Shown here piece by piece: positions 36,507-45,670 of a DNA stretch of 64,000 nucleotides. Within the stretch, counting starts at the first letter, position 1; each line of letters opens with the position of its first letter. Made by a program: the position numbers and the translations under genes. The DNA is from Sphaerisporangium fuscum. GTDB taxonomy: Bacteria; Actinomycetota; Actinomycetes; Streptosporangiales; Streptosporangiaceae. Where the stretch lies: the NCBI RefSeq assembly GCF_018531465.1, contig NZ_JAHDTF010000018.1:62001-126000 (forward strand), in the 5' to 3' direction. The notes under the pieces were generated by a model. That model was not told the origin of the DNA, made no database searches, and saw only the letters and a program-made list of their open reading frames with translations.

Positions 36507-37598
36507 TCAGAGGCGGAACGACTCGCTCGCGAGCCTGCGGACGCGGTCCTCGTCGACGAGGTGACCGAGGCCCGGCTGGGTCAGCGGCACCGCGACCACG
36601 CCGCCGGACGCCCCGACCGGCGGCGTCACGATCTGCGCGCTGCGCGGCGGCTCGGTCACGTCGCTCGGCAGGGTGCAACCCGGCAGGCTCGCGACGGCGA
36701 CGGTGGCCGCGCGGGCGAGGCCGGTGCCGTTGCCGCCCGCCGCGGTGATGTCCCACCCGGCCCCGACGGCGACGTCGTGCGCCTGCCGCACCGCGCGCAG
36801 CGCCCCGAACCGCGACGGGCGGAGCAGGAGCGCGCTGCCGGCGCGCGCCGAGACGGCCTCCTGGAGGGCGGCCACCGAGTGGACCTCGATCGCGACCAGG
36901 GCGGTCACCCGCTCCTGCAGCGCGGCGTGGAGGTCGAGGTGGGCGGCGGCGTCGTACGGCGCGAAGGGCCGCTCGATCGCGGTGACGTCATAGGCGGCGA
37001 TCGCCTCGAGGGCGGTGGTGTCGGTGTAGGCGCCGCGCCCGTCGACGGCCAGGGCGAGCGCCGGATAGGCCTGGCGGACGGCCCGCACGGGCTCGACGTC
37101 CCACCCGGGATGCACGTCGAGCGTCACGTGGGCGTACCCGGCGCAGACATGCCGGTTCACCCTGGCGATCATGGCGTCGAGCGACCGCTCGGCGGCCAGT
37201 CTCACGGTCGCCATGAGAGAGGTGCGGCTGCCGCCGAGAGCGTGGGCGAGCGGCACTCCCTGCATGCGGCACCACAGGTCCCAGCAGGCCAGGTCGACGG
37301 CGGTGCCGCCGGGCACGGTGCCCAGCTCGTCCGGGTGCTCCCAGTCGACACCGAGCAGGGCCGGGCCGAGCGCCTCCTCCAGGGTGGACCAGGTCTTGGC
37401 GAGCACGTGGTCGCGGTCGTGACCTTCGTCGCCGCCCGTGCCCCGGGGCTCGCGGGCTGGGCGCGCCTCGGCGGGCTGCACGACCTCGCCCCATCCGGTC
37501 ATACCGCCGTAGTCCGTGAGCTTGACCAGGATGCTCTCCGGTCGCCTGCCGTACGGCAGCACGAGCCGGAACACCTCGAGCTCACGGACACGTGGCAT
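36507..37598 (-). CDS. Degenerate OSBS/NSAAR-like enolase-superfamily protein
   Basis: A 363-residue relative of o-succinylbenzoate synthase / N-succinylamino acid racemase. ATG 37598 has GAGGGGG upstream. The barrel framework is clear: HVTLDVHPGWDVEPVRAVR, VDGRGAY, IERPF, and LARAATVAVASLPGCTLPSD. Key residues differ from active enzymes: the KxK motif reads TLD, the DANxAY metal motif reads DGRGAY, the LDES motif reads AIEV, the second catalytic Lys position reads LLLRPSR, and the GGMIETG motif is shortened to GGNGTG. Two metal ligands (Asp and Glu of IER) remain. It is probably not a racemase or synthase in the ordinary sense, perhaps a binding protein or an enzyme with altered chemistry. 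Confidence 0.75.
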   Translation of the reverse strand: MPRVRELEVFRLVLPYGRRPESILVKLTDYGGMTGWGEVVQPAEARPAREPRGTGGDEGHDRDHVLAKTWSTLEEALGPALLGVDWEHPDELGTVPGGTAVDLACWDLWCRMQGVPLAHALGGSRTSLMATVRLAAERSLDAMIARVNRHVCAGYAHVTLDVHPGWDVEPVRAVRQAYPALALAVDGRGAYTDTTALEAIAAYDVTAIERPFAPYDAAAHLDLHAALQERVTALVAIEVHSVAALQEAVSARAGSALLLRPSRFGALRAVRQAHDVAVGAGWDITAAGGNGTGLARAATVAVASLPGCTLPSDVTEPPRSAQIVTPPVGASGGVVAVPLTQPGLGHLVDEDRVRRLASESFRL

Positions 37599-37712
37599 GG
37601 AACCCCCTCGTCGAACACCCTGCCCTTCCATGGTGCCGCCTGAGCGGATCTGTTCCAAACGGGGCCGGTCAGCGCAGGATCCGTCGTCCAGGGATGATCT
37701 TCGGGGGACGGG

Positions 37713-39080
37713 TCAGTGGCGGGCGCGGCCGGCGGTCAGGGTGCCGAGGCCGGCCTGGGCGACGAGCAGGCCGAAGCACACGACGTACACCCACCACGTG
37801 GTCTCGAAGCCGGCGAAGACGGCGCCGGTGACCGCGATGGCGACCACCGAGAACACCGACTCGCCGATCTGCAGCGAGGAGGTGTTCTTGCCCTGCTCAC
37901 CGGGCTCGGACAGCTCCAGGGTGAGCACCGACAGCACCGGGTACACCAGGCCGATGCCGAACCCCGCGCAGAGCCACGCCACGAGACCCACCAGGATGGG
38001 CACCCCGTCGAAGACCAGCAGCGCCACCCCGGCGATGCCGCCCGCCAGCATGGCGGTGCCGATCCGGAGGAGCAGCTTGCGGTCGTACTGCCTGCGCCCC
38101 TGGATCCAGGAGGCCAGCGACCAGCTCAGCGCGGACCCGGTCAGGAACAGCCCCGCCTGGGTCGGGGACAGGCCGCGCTCCCCGGTCAGCATCAGGGGCA
38201 CGAAGACGTCGGCGGTGAAGGACGCCCCCGCCGCGAGGCCGCGCAGCAGCACCACGGTGGGGAACCCGCGCGCGGCGCGCATCGTGCCGCGAGGCAGCAG
38301 CTTCGGCAGGGCGAAGGCGAGGATCACCAGTCCCCCGACGAGGAGGACGAGGCCGCGCGCGCCGAGCCCGCTGCCGTACTGCAGCAGGGCCGCGCCGACG
38401 GCCACCACGCCTCCCCACGCCAGCCTGGCTCCGAACCCGGCCCCGGAGGGAGTGGCCTGCGCGCCGTCGTCCTCCCTGGGGACGGCCGTGCCTCTTCCGG
38501 CGAGACCGCGCCACAGCACCGCGGCGGCGGGCGCGACCAGCACCGGGATGCCGAGGAAGATCCACCGCCAGCCGACGTGCTCGACCACCGCGCCGGTGAT
38601 CGCCGGGCCCACCACGGACGGAAGCACCCACGCCGCCGCCAGCAGGGAGAACACCTTGGGATGCATCGCCGCGGGGTACACCTGGGCGACGAGCACGTAG
38701 AGCGCGACCGAGAAGAGGCCTCCGCCGATCCCCTGCACGAACCGGCCGATGATCAGCACGTGCATCGAAGGCGCGAGCCCCGCGATCAGCAGGCCCACCG
38801 TGAACCCGGCCACTCCCACCCACAGGGGCGCCACCGGCCCGCGCACGTCGCTCCAGCGGCCACCCGCCACCGTGGCGATCACACTGGCGGCCATCGACCC
38901 GCTGAAGGCGAGCCCGTACAGGGGAAGCCCGTCGAGCGCCCGGGCCACCACGGGCATGGCCGTCGCCACAGCCAGGTACTCGAACGCGACGAGAAGGACG
39001 ATGACCACCATCCCCGTGCTGATCGCACGGTAGGGGCGGCTCATCACGCCGGGAGGCGTCTGCACGGGGGTTTCGATCAC
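37713..39080 (-). CDS. MFS drug-type transporter
   Basis: A 455-residue major facilitator protein with 12-14 predicted helices. Characteristic pieces are the helix-1 start YLAVATAMPVVARAL, the loop 2-3 region GGRWSDVRGP, and RFVQGIGGGLFSVALY in helix 4, as in multidrug proton antiporters. The start is uncertain: GTG 39080 lies 11 nt after a GGAGG; a GTG four codons upstream directly abuts that site, and an ATG lies 12 codons further in. Substrate unknown. The enolase-like gene follows on the same strand after 114 bp. Confidence 0.85.
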   Translation of the reverse strand: MIETPVQTPPGVMSRPYRAISTGMVVIVLLVAFEYLAVATAMPVVARALDGLPLYGLAFSGSMAASVIATVAGGRWSDVRGPVAPLWVGVAGFTVGLLIAGLAPSMHVLIIGRFVQGIGGGLFSVALYVLVAQVYPAAMHPKVFSLLAAAWVLPSVVGPAITGAVVEHVGWRWIFLGIPVLVAPAAAVLWRGLAGRGTAVPREDDGAQATPSGAGFGARLAWGGVVAVGAALLQYGSGLGARGLVLLVGGLVILAFALPKLLPRGTMRAARGFPTVVLLRGLAAGASFTADVFVPLMLTGERGLSPTQAGLFLTGSALSWSLASWIQGRRQYDRKLLLRIGTAMLAGGIAGVALLVFDGVPILVGLVAWLCAGFGIGLVYPVLSVLTLELSEPGEQGKNTSSLQIGESVFSVVAIAVTGAVFAGFETTWWVYVVCFGLLVAQAGLGTLTAGRARH

Positions 39081-39199
39081 AGCTGAAGACACCTCCTCAA
39101 CCTACGAGGAGCCCCCGACAATTCACATCGGCCCTTCTCTGCGACTTTGGACCTAGGACAGATGCCGCAAAAGCATCAAGTCAACACGCCCGCACGCCC

Positions 39200-40378
39200 T
39201 CATGTCGCCCGGACGTTGAGGGCGCGCTCGGCCCACTGGGCGATGTCGCGGCGTTCGATCGCGGCGGCCATCAGGTCGGGGAACGCGTCGGGCGTGCAGG
39301 CGAAGGCCGGGACGCCGATCGCGGCCAGCGCCTCGGCGTTGTCGCGGTCGTAGTGGGGCTGCCCCTCGTCCGACAGCGCGAGCAGCACGATGACCTGCAC
39401 CCCGGCCGCCGTCATCGCCGCGACCCTGCGCAGCATCTCCTCGCGCACCCCGCCCTCGTACAGGTCGCTGATCAGGATGAAGATGGAATCGGCCGGACGG
39501 GTGATCAGGCCCTGGCAGTAGGCGATGGCCCGGTTGATGTCGGTGCCGCCGCCGAGCTGGGTGCCGAACAGCAGCTCGACGGGGTCGTGCAGCTGGTCGG
39601 TGAGGTCGACCACGCTGGTGTCGAAGACCACCAGCGAGGTGCGCAGCGCGCGCATCGACGCCAGGACCGCCCCGAACACGCTGGAGTAGACGACGGACGC
39701 CGCCATCGAGCCGCTCTGGTCGATGCACAGGGTGACCTCGCGGACGACGGCCCGCTGCCTGCGGGCGTACCCCACCAGCCGGGACGGCACGACGGTGTTC
39801 TTCTCCGGCAGGTAGTTCGCGAGGTTGGCGCGGATGGTGCGGTCCCAGTCGATGTCGGCGGTCCGGCGCGGCCGATGGGTGCGGGCCGAGCGGTCGAGCG
39901 CGCCGCTGACGGCCGTCCTCGTGCGCTGCCCGAGCCTGCGCTCCAGGTCGTCCACCACCCTGCGGACCACCGCGCGCGCGGACGCGCGGGCCGTCTCGGG
40001 CATCACGCGGTTGAGCGAGAGCAGTGTGCCCACCAGGTGGACGTCGGGCTCCACGGCCTCCAGCATCTCGGGTTCCAGCAGCAGCCGGGTCAGGTTGAGC
40101 CGCTCGATGGCGTCCTTCTGCATGACCTGGACGACCGTGGAGGGGAAGTAGGACCGGATGTCCCCCAGCCACCTCGCCACCCTGGGCGCCGACGCGCCGA
40201 GCCCCGCCCCGCGGCCGGGGTCGCCGCTCCCGCCGGAGCCCGTCCCCGTGCCGCGGCCGCTGTTGTAGAGCGCGGCGAGCGCCGCGTCCATCTGGGCGTC
40301 GTCTCCGCTCAACGCGCACCCTGTGCCGTCGGCCTCGCCCCCCAGCACCAGCCGCCACCGCCGCAACCGCTCATCCAC
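39200..40378 (-). CDS. VWA (CoxE-like) protein of the SWIM/AAA/DUF5682 cassette
   Basis: A 392-residue protein, last gene of the cassette. GTG 40378 is preceded by GGAGGGGAG. The N-terminal about 210 residues are helical with a Gly-rich linker; the C-terminal about 175 residues are a von Willebrand A domain with a full MIDAS: DQSGS (220-224), Thr in LGGGTDINRAI, and ISDLYEGG. VWA proteins paired with MoxR-like ATPases usually bind a metal-dependent ligand and are remodelled by the ATPase. It follows DUF5682 after 153 bp holding a strong hairpin; the frame stays open upstream to 40522, so a longer N-terminus is possible but unlikely. Confidence 0.85.
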   Translation of the reverse strand: MDERLRRWRLVLGGEADGTGCALSGDDAQMDAALAALYNSGRGTGTGSGGSGDPGRGAGLGASAPRVARWLGDIRSYFPSTVVQVMQKDAIERLNLTRLLLEPEMLEAVEPDVHLVGTLLSLNRVMPETARASARAVVRRVVDDLERRLGQRTRTAVSGALDRSARTHRPRRTADIDWDRTIRANLANYLPEKNTVVPSRLVGYARRQRAVVREVTLCIDQSGSMAASVVYSSVFGAVLASMRALRTSLVVFDTSVVDLTDQLHDPVELLFGTQLGGGTDINRAIAYCQGLITRPADSIFILISDLYEGGVREEMLRRVAAMTAAGVQVIVLLALSDEGQPHYDRDNAEALAAIGVPAFACTPDAFPDLMAAAIERRDIAQWAERALNVRAT

Positions 40379-40446
40379 CGGACGCTCCCCTCCACAGCCC
40401 CGCGACCCGGGCCGGCCATGACCCCGCCGCCCCGCGAATCCGCTGA

Positions 40447-40490
40447 CCGGCCACGGCCTCACGGGAAATCCCGCGAGGGCCTCTGGCCGG
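40447..40490 (-). other. Long imperfect hairpin between the DUF5682 and VWA genes
   Basis: CCGGCCA (40447-40453) pairs with TGGCCGG (40484-40490), enclosing an inner stem CCTC-CGGGA / TCCCG-GAGG with an AA loop near 40467. Inside an operon this could cause partial termination, RNA processing or differential stability of the VWA message. No U-tract is seen. Confidence 0.55.
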
Positions 40491-40531
40491 CCCATGCCCG
40501 TGCGACCGCTCCGAGTCGACATGGCGGCCCA

Positions 40532-42895
40532 TCAGGCGCCGCCCAGGATCGTGAGGACGGTCCGGACGGCCGGTGCCGCGCGTTCCTCGTCCACCTCGAG
40601 CACGGTCGCCTTCCGCGACTCCCCTGAGGAGACCCGCGAGCCGATGGCGCGCCGCTCGGGCGGGGCGAACGCGCCGAACGTACGGCGCAGCAGCGGTAGC
40701 ACGTCGACGAACGCCTCCGGGCGCAGCCCGGTCAGCCAGGTGTCGACCAGGCCGAGCAGAACCGCGTCGTGGACGAGCAGCAGCCCGCTGCCCGAGAGGA
40801 ACCCCTCGATCCACGCGGCCGCCTGGGCGGGCGGCGTCCCCGCCGACATGGCCCGGGACATGCGCGTGGCGACCTCCTCGACAGGGATCGTGCCGGCGTC
40901 GAGCAGGATGCGGGTCAGGCGGCCGCCGATCAGCCCGTGGAGGTCGCGCCGCTCGGCGACCGCCCGCAGCGCGGCCAGCCATCCCTCCCGGCGGGACTCC
41001 AGCAGGCCGACGGAGGAGTGCACGGCGTCGACGTGGCCGAGCAGGTCTCTGGCCGCGTCGTCGTCGAGCCCGGTCACCGCCGCCGGCAGGCCGGCGCAGA
41101 TGCGGCTGAGCAACGACTCGACGATGGCGGAGAGCCCCTCCGCCGGCGTGCCCCGGACGTCGCCGTACCGCTGGGCGCGCACCAGCGCCGGAAGGGCCGC
41201 CATCAGGTGGGTGACGTCGCTGTCGAGCGCCGCCCTGGTCGAGATGGACGACAGGACGTCGGAGAGCACCTCCGGCAGGTCGGCCAGCAGGCACCGCTCC
41301 GCCACCCCGGTCAGCTCCGCCAACGTCGCCGCCACGGCCGTGCCAGGGCCGCGTGTCGCGGAAGAAGGGGGCGCGCCGGTGCCGGGTGTCACGGAAGGGG
41401 CCGTGCCGGTGACGCCCGGGACGGACGGCACGGCGCGGGGGGTGGGCGGTGCGGCCGTGCCCGCCAGGGAAGGCCGGCCGACGATCTCTCGTACCCGGGC
41501 GACCGCCGCCGCGGGCACGGTGGTGCCGTAGGCGCTCGCCTCGATCAGGTCGATGTCGAATTCCGGGCGCCACGCCAGCCTCCACGACTCGCGGAAGGTG
41601 CCCTTGCCGCGCGCCTCACGCGTCACCCCCCAGGCCACGCCCAGGAGCCCGAGGCGGTGCAGCAACCGGCTGCGGTCGAGGTCGAGCGGCTTGCGGAGAT
41701 CGAGATCAAGGTCGCGTTCGAGCGCCTCGGGCCGGAGCTTCAGACGCCGCTGCCGGTCGCGGAGATCGCGCTGCAGCGGCACCATGGGCGTGGTCGCGGG
41801 GACGCCGCCCAGCCGCTCCCCCACCACCATGCGCCGCTGGATCAGCTCGACCGGCAGTTCGTCGCCCTCGCACAGCACCGCCCGGACGGCCTCGGTCACC
41901 TCGCTCAACCCCGCGAGGGGTCGCCCCCGCACGACCGCCAGGCTCCCCGCCAGGCGTACGGCCTCGATGACATGGGCCGAGGAGACCGGCAGGTCCTCCT
42001 CGCGCAGCACCGCGGCCGCCGCGGCGAGCCACCGCTCGATCGGACGGTCGGGAGCGGTGAACAGGTGGTCGTACCAGCCGGGCGAGGTGACGCCCGCGCC
42101 GTAGCCACTGCGGGAGGCGAGCCGCCCGTACGTCCACGGCACCCAGGTGATCTCGATCTTGGCCTTGGGGAGACCCCTGAGCAGGCGGTCGTCGGGCGCG
42201 GCCGGGCCGAGCTCCAGCAGCGCGGGCACGTGCCAGGCGCCGCACACGACCGCGACGCGGCGGTGCCCCTCCTTGACGGCCGAGCGCATGGTCCTGCGCA
42301 TGTACGCCTCACGCCGGGCCTCGTGCTCGTGAGGGACGTAGCCTTCCCGGACCGCCGTCATGGCCTCGGCGATCACCTCGAACGGCGTGTCGCCCCGGTG
42401 CTCGACGGCGTCCTCCCACCAGCGCTCCGGATCGTCGTACCCCGCCGCCCGCGCGAGGGCCCCGATCGGATCACCGAGCGCCATCGCCGGAGCCGCCCCG
42501 GCCCGCTCCCCCGGCACGGCGTCACCGTCCTGTCCGTCCTCCGGAGCCTCGCCGGCGGCGTCCTCCGCGAGGCTGTGTGCGGCCGGCAGGTCGCAGAAAC
42601 GGACGGGAACACCCCGGCCGAGCGCGTACCTGATGGCCTGCCACTCCGGAGAGAAGACGGCGAACGGCCAGAAGGCGGCCCTGGCGGGCCGGCCGGGCAC
42701 GTGGGCCAGCAGCGCGACCGGAGGCTCCATGTCCGGGTCGGCCGCGAGCGCGACCAGGGCGTCGGCCTCGGGCGGGCCCTCGATGAGCACGATGTCGGGC
42801 CCGAACCGCTCGAGCTCGGCCGCCACGGCCCGCGCCGACCCCGGCCCGTGGTGCCGCACCCCGAGCACGTCGAACACGGCGGCGTCAGGAGACAT
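40532..42895 (-). CDS. DUF5682 family protein
   Basis: A 787-residue protein. The N-terminus has the DUF5682 signature GVRHHGPGSARAV (residues 12-24) and IEGPPEADALVAL (38-50), resembling the TraB/GumN-like fold where the HH and E residues could bind metal. Another landmark is VAVVCGAWHVPALLELG (about 225). The remaining about 500 residues are helical without known motifs. In other actinobacteria it co-occurs with VWA, AAA, DUF5691 and SWIM genes. ATG 42895 lies inside the AAA gene (11-nt overlap), so translation is probably coupled; an in-frame GTG at 42937 is an alternative and neither has a clear ribosome-binding site. Confidence 0.8.
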   Translation of the reverse strand: MSPDAAVFDVLGVRHHGPGSARAVAAELERFGPDIVLIEGPPEADALVALAADPDMEPPVALLAHVPGRPARAAFWPFAVFSPEWQAIRYALGRGVPVRFCDLPAAHSLAEDAAGEAPEDGQDGDAVPGERAGAAPAMALGDPIGALARAAGYDDPERWWEDAVEHRGDTPFEVIAEAMTAVREGYVPHEHEARREAYMRRTMRSAVKEGHRRVAVVCGAWHVPALLELGPAAPDDRLLRGLPKAKIEITWVPWTYGRLASRSGYGAGVTSPGWYDHLFTAPDRPIERWLAAAAAVLREEDLPVSSAHVIEAVRLAGSLAVVRGRPLAGLSEVTEAVRAVLCEGDELPVELIQRRMVVGERLGGVPATTPMVPLQRDLRDRQRRLKLRPEALERDLDLDLRKPLDLDRSRLLHRLGLLGVAWGVTREARGKGTFRESWRLAWRPEFDIDLIEASAYGTTVPAAAVARVREIVGRPSLAGTAAPPTPRAVPSVPGVTGTAPSVTPGTGAPPSSATRGPGTAVAATLAELTGVAERCLLADLPEVLSDVLSSISTRAALDSDVTHLMAALPALVRAQRYGDVRGTPAEGLSAIVESLLSRICAGLPAAVTGLDDDAARDLLGHVDAVHSSVGLLESRREGWLAALRAVAERRDLHGLIGGRLTRILLDAGTIPVEEVATRMSRAMSAGTPPAQAAAWIEGFLSGSGLLLVHDAVLLGLVDTWLTGLRPEAFVDVLPLLRRTFGAFAPPERRAIGSRVSSGESRKATVLEVDEERAAPAVRTVLTILGGA

Positions 42896-44093
42896 CGCGG
42901 CAGGCCCGGTAGAAGTCGCGCCAGTCGAGGCGTTCACGGACGACCGTCTCGAGGTACTCGTGCCAGACCACGCGGTCGGACACCGGGTCCTGGATCACCG
43001 CCCCGACGATGCCGGCGGCCACGTCGCCCGCCCGCAGCACTCCGTCGCCGAAGTGAGCGGCGAGCGCGATGCCGTTGGTGACCACCGAGATCGCCTCGGC
43101 GGTGCTGAGCGTGCCACTGGGGGACTTGACGGTCGTACGGCCGTCGGCGGTCGTCCCCGAGCGAAGCTCACGGAAGATGGTGACCACGCGCCTGATCTCG
43201 TCGAGGCCGGTCGCCGCCACCGGCAGCTCCAGCGAACGCCCGAGCTGCGCGACGCGCCGCGCCACGATGTCGATCTCCTCCTCGGCGCTGGCCGGAACGG
43301 GCAGGACGACGGTGTTGAACCGGCGCCGCAGCGCGCTGGACAGCTCGTTGACGCCGCGGTCGCGGTCGTTGGCCGTGGCGATGACGTTGAAGCCCCGCGC
43401 GGCCTGCACCTCCTCGTTCAGCTCGGGGATCGGCAGCGTCTTCTCCGACAGGACGGTGATCAGGGCGTCCTGCACGTCGGACGGCATGCGCGTGAGCTCC
43501 TCGACGCGGGCGAGGCGGCCCTCCGCCATGGCCCGCATCACCGGGCTCGGGGTCAGCGCGTCGCGCGAGGGGCCCTCGGCGAGCAGCCGGGCGTAGTTCC
43601 AGCCGTACCGGATCGCCTCCTCGGCCGTGCCCGCCGTGCCTTGGACGAGGAGCGTGGAGTCGCCGCTGATCGCCGCGGCCAGATGCTCCGACAGCCAGGT
43701 CTTGGCCGTGCCCGGCACGCCGAGAAGCAGCAGGGCCCGGTCGGTGGCGAGCGTGGCCACGGCCACCTCGACGATGCGGCGAGGCCCGATGTACTTGGGG
43801 GTGATCTGGTCGCCGTCGCCGAGAAGGTAGGTGGTCACGGCCCATGGCGACAGCTTCCAGCCGGGCGGCCTCGGCCTGTCGTCGGACTTGGCGAGCATCT
43901 CCAGCTCGTCGGCGTACTGGTCTTCCGCGTGGGGCCGCAGAACGGTCATTTCGGCTTCAGCTCGCTCTCGCGTGGTGGGCCACTTGGACGGCATGCCCCG
44001 CTCCCGGCGCGCCTCCGCGGGCGGGGATACGGGGACTGACGGAAAACCAGGCCGGGGTTCGGGCAGGAGGGCCGGGTCTTCGAGCGGGGTCAT
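42885..44093 (-). CDS. MoxR-like AAA ATPase of the cassette
   Basis: A 402-residue AAA+ ATPase. ATG 44093 overlaps the DUF5691 stop by 4 nt (ATGA). Walker A is GVPGTAKT (125-132). The Walker B region reads ARVEELTRMP, an atypical variant with Glu-Glu in place of Asp-Glu; sensor 1 is NVIATANDRD, and ALRRRFN supplies the arginine region. It is distinct from the MoxR encoded at 18279-20849. As the only NTPase in the cassette it presumably drives remodelling of a target bound by the VWA or DUF5682 partner. Confidence 0.87.
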   Translation of the reverse strand: MTPLEDPALLPEPRPGFPSVPVSPPAEARRERGMPSKWPTTRERAEAEMTVLRPHAEDQYADELEMLAKSDDRPRPPGWKLSPWAVTTYLLGDGDQITPKYIGPRRIVEVAVATLATDRALLLLGVPGTAKTWLSEHLAAAISGDSTLLVQGTAGTAEEAIRYGWNYARLLAEGPSRDALTPSPVMRAMAEGRLARVEELTRMPSDVQDALITVLSEKTLPIPELNEEVQAARGFNVIATANDRDRGVNELSSALRRRFNTVVLPVPASAEEEIDIVARRVAQLGRSLELPVAATGLDEIRRVVTIFRELRSGTTADGRTTVKSPSGTLSTAEAISVVTNGIALAAHFGDGVLRAGDVAAGIVGAVIQDPVSDRVVWHEYLETVVRERLDWRDFYRACRDVS

Positions 44094-45670
44094 GAGTCTT
44101 CACCCTCCAGCTCGGCCAGCATCTCGAAGCGGAAGCGCAAGGTGGCGGCCACCTCCTGGATGGGCGGCTCGGCGGACAACCGGGCCGCGATCTCGTGCGC
44201 CGAAGGGTCGATCCGCTCGCTCGCCAGGCGCACCAGCTCCCCCAGGTTCCACGGCTGGCGGGCCACCGTGTCGAGGATCTTCTCCAGGACGGCCTTCGCC
44301 AGGGCCCTCCCCCATGGGCCGGGAAGGCCGCCGAGCATCATGATGAGCTGGCCGTCGACCGGCTGGTCGTACACCAGCTCGGCCGCCTTGTCGGCGCGCT
44401 CCTCCGGCGGCAGGACGGCCAGCAGGTCGCTCAAGGGCTCCACGGCGAACAGCGCTCGCGCCCAGGTCGAGTCGTTCTGCAGGACCGCGGCCCGCTCCCA
44501 GCCGAGCCTGATCTCGCGCTTCCACTCGCCGGCGTTCAGCGCGACGATCTGCTTGGCCGTGCGCCCGAAGTGGTCGGTCCAGAAGGCGAGCGGGGTGTGG
44601 GAGACGACCTGCTGGAGCCACCAGCTGCGCTGGCCGGTGCCGGCGGGTGCGCGCACCCGGATGCCGTCGCGTTCCATGTCACTGTCGCAGGCGTCGGGAG
44701 GGACGGCGACCAGCCGGTCGCCGTCGAGCCTCAGGCAGCGGGCGGCCCGCTCGGTCATCCTGCGGCCGAGCCGTGAATCGGGCAGGCGGGTGAGCAGGTC
44801 GGCGGCCTGGCTCCTGACCTCTCGCCGTCGGTCGTCGAGCGCGGCCTCGAGGAACGGCTCGTCGGCCATGGAGAGCCCCTCGGCCATGGCATGGACGAAC
44901 GCGGCGCGGTCTTCCGGCGTCTCCCTCTCCCAGCCGGACCGCAGCAGCGCCCGCGCCTTGGCGGGGTCGTCGGCCCGCAGGCGCCGCAGGTAGGACAGGC
45001 GGTCGCCCCTGGTGCCGAACTCCCAGACGGGATGCGCCTCCACCTGCTCACCCGGCCCGGCGGGACGCTCCGCTCCCCCGCCCCCGGCCGCGGGAGAGCC
45101 CTCCTCGAAGGAACCCGGCACCCCCGCCGATGCCCCACCGGACGGCCCGGAGGCCGCCGGCGCATCCCCCTCACCCGTACCGGAGGCCGCCGGCGTGTCT
45201 CCCCCATCCGGTCCGCACGCAGCCGGAGGGGCGAGTGTGTGTGCGGTCGCCTCCTCGAGGAGGTAAGCCCAGGCGGGGTTCAGCCGCGCCAGCCAGCGCC
45301 CTCTGGCCCCCGCCAGGACGCCGATGGCGGCGCGCAGCGACCGGTCTCGCGCGCCGTGGTCGAGCACGCGCGGGATCAGCTTGGACGGCAGGTGGTATCC
45401 ACGAGCGGCCGCGGCCTCCAGCCACTCGGGCAGCAGCCGCGGCTGCTCGCCGTCGAGAATGCGGCCGGCACGCTCACCGGCGGCGTACGGCACCGGCCGC
45501 TGCCGCTCGGGAGGCGCGACGGGCAGCGGCTCGCCCCTGTGAAGCCGCTGCCCGGCCCGCGCCCCGACCGTGTGGGCCGCCGCCTGCCCCAGAAGATCGG
45601 GCTCAGGACGCCGATCGATGCCGACCAGCGCCGCCGACACCAGCCGCTCCCACTCGTCAACCGTGGCCAC
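44090..45670 (-). CDS. DUF5691 domain protein
   Basis: A 526-residue, mostly helical protein, without catalytic motif or membrane segment. It begins VATVDEWERLVSAALVGIDR at GTG 45670 (GGTGGAG upstream). A low-complexity stretch (residues about 140-205, with PAASGTGEGDAPAASGPSGG) separates an N-terminal part from helical repeats that look HEAT-like (REVRSQAADLLTRLPDSRLG). The name rests on gene neighbourhood and family pattern. Likely a scaffold in the AAA/VWA system. Coupled to the ATPase gene by a 4-nt overlap. Confidence 0.72.
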   Translation of the reverse strand: MATVDEWERLVSAALVGIDRRPEPDLLGQAAAHTVGARAGQRLHRGEPLPVAPPERQRPVPYAAGERAGRILDGEQPRLLPEWLEAAAARGYHLPSKLIPRVLDHGARDRSLRAAIGVLAGARGRWLARLNPAWAYLLEEATAHTLAPPAACGPDGGDTPAASGTGEGDAPAASGPSGGASAGVPGSFEEGSPAAGGGGAERPAGPGEQVEAHPVWEFGTRGDRLSYLRRLRADDPAKARALLRSGWERETPEDRAAFVHAMAEGLSMADEPFLEAALDDRRREVRSQAADLLTRLPDSRLGRRMTERAARCLRLDGDRLVAVPPDACDSDMERDGIRVRAPAGTGQRSWWLQQVVSHTPLAFWTDHFGRTAKQIVALNAGEWKREIRLGWERAAVLQNDSTWARALFAVEPLSDLLAVLPPEERADKAAELVYDQPVDGQLIMMLGGLPGPWGRALAKAVLEKILDTVARQPWNLGELVRLASERIDPSAHEIAARLSAEPPIQEVAATLRFRFEMLAELEGEDS

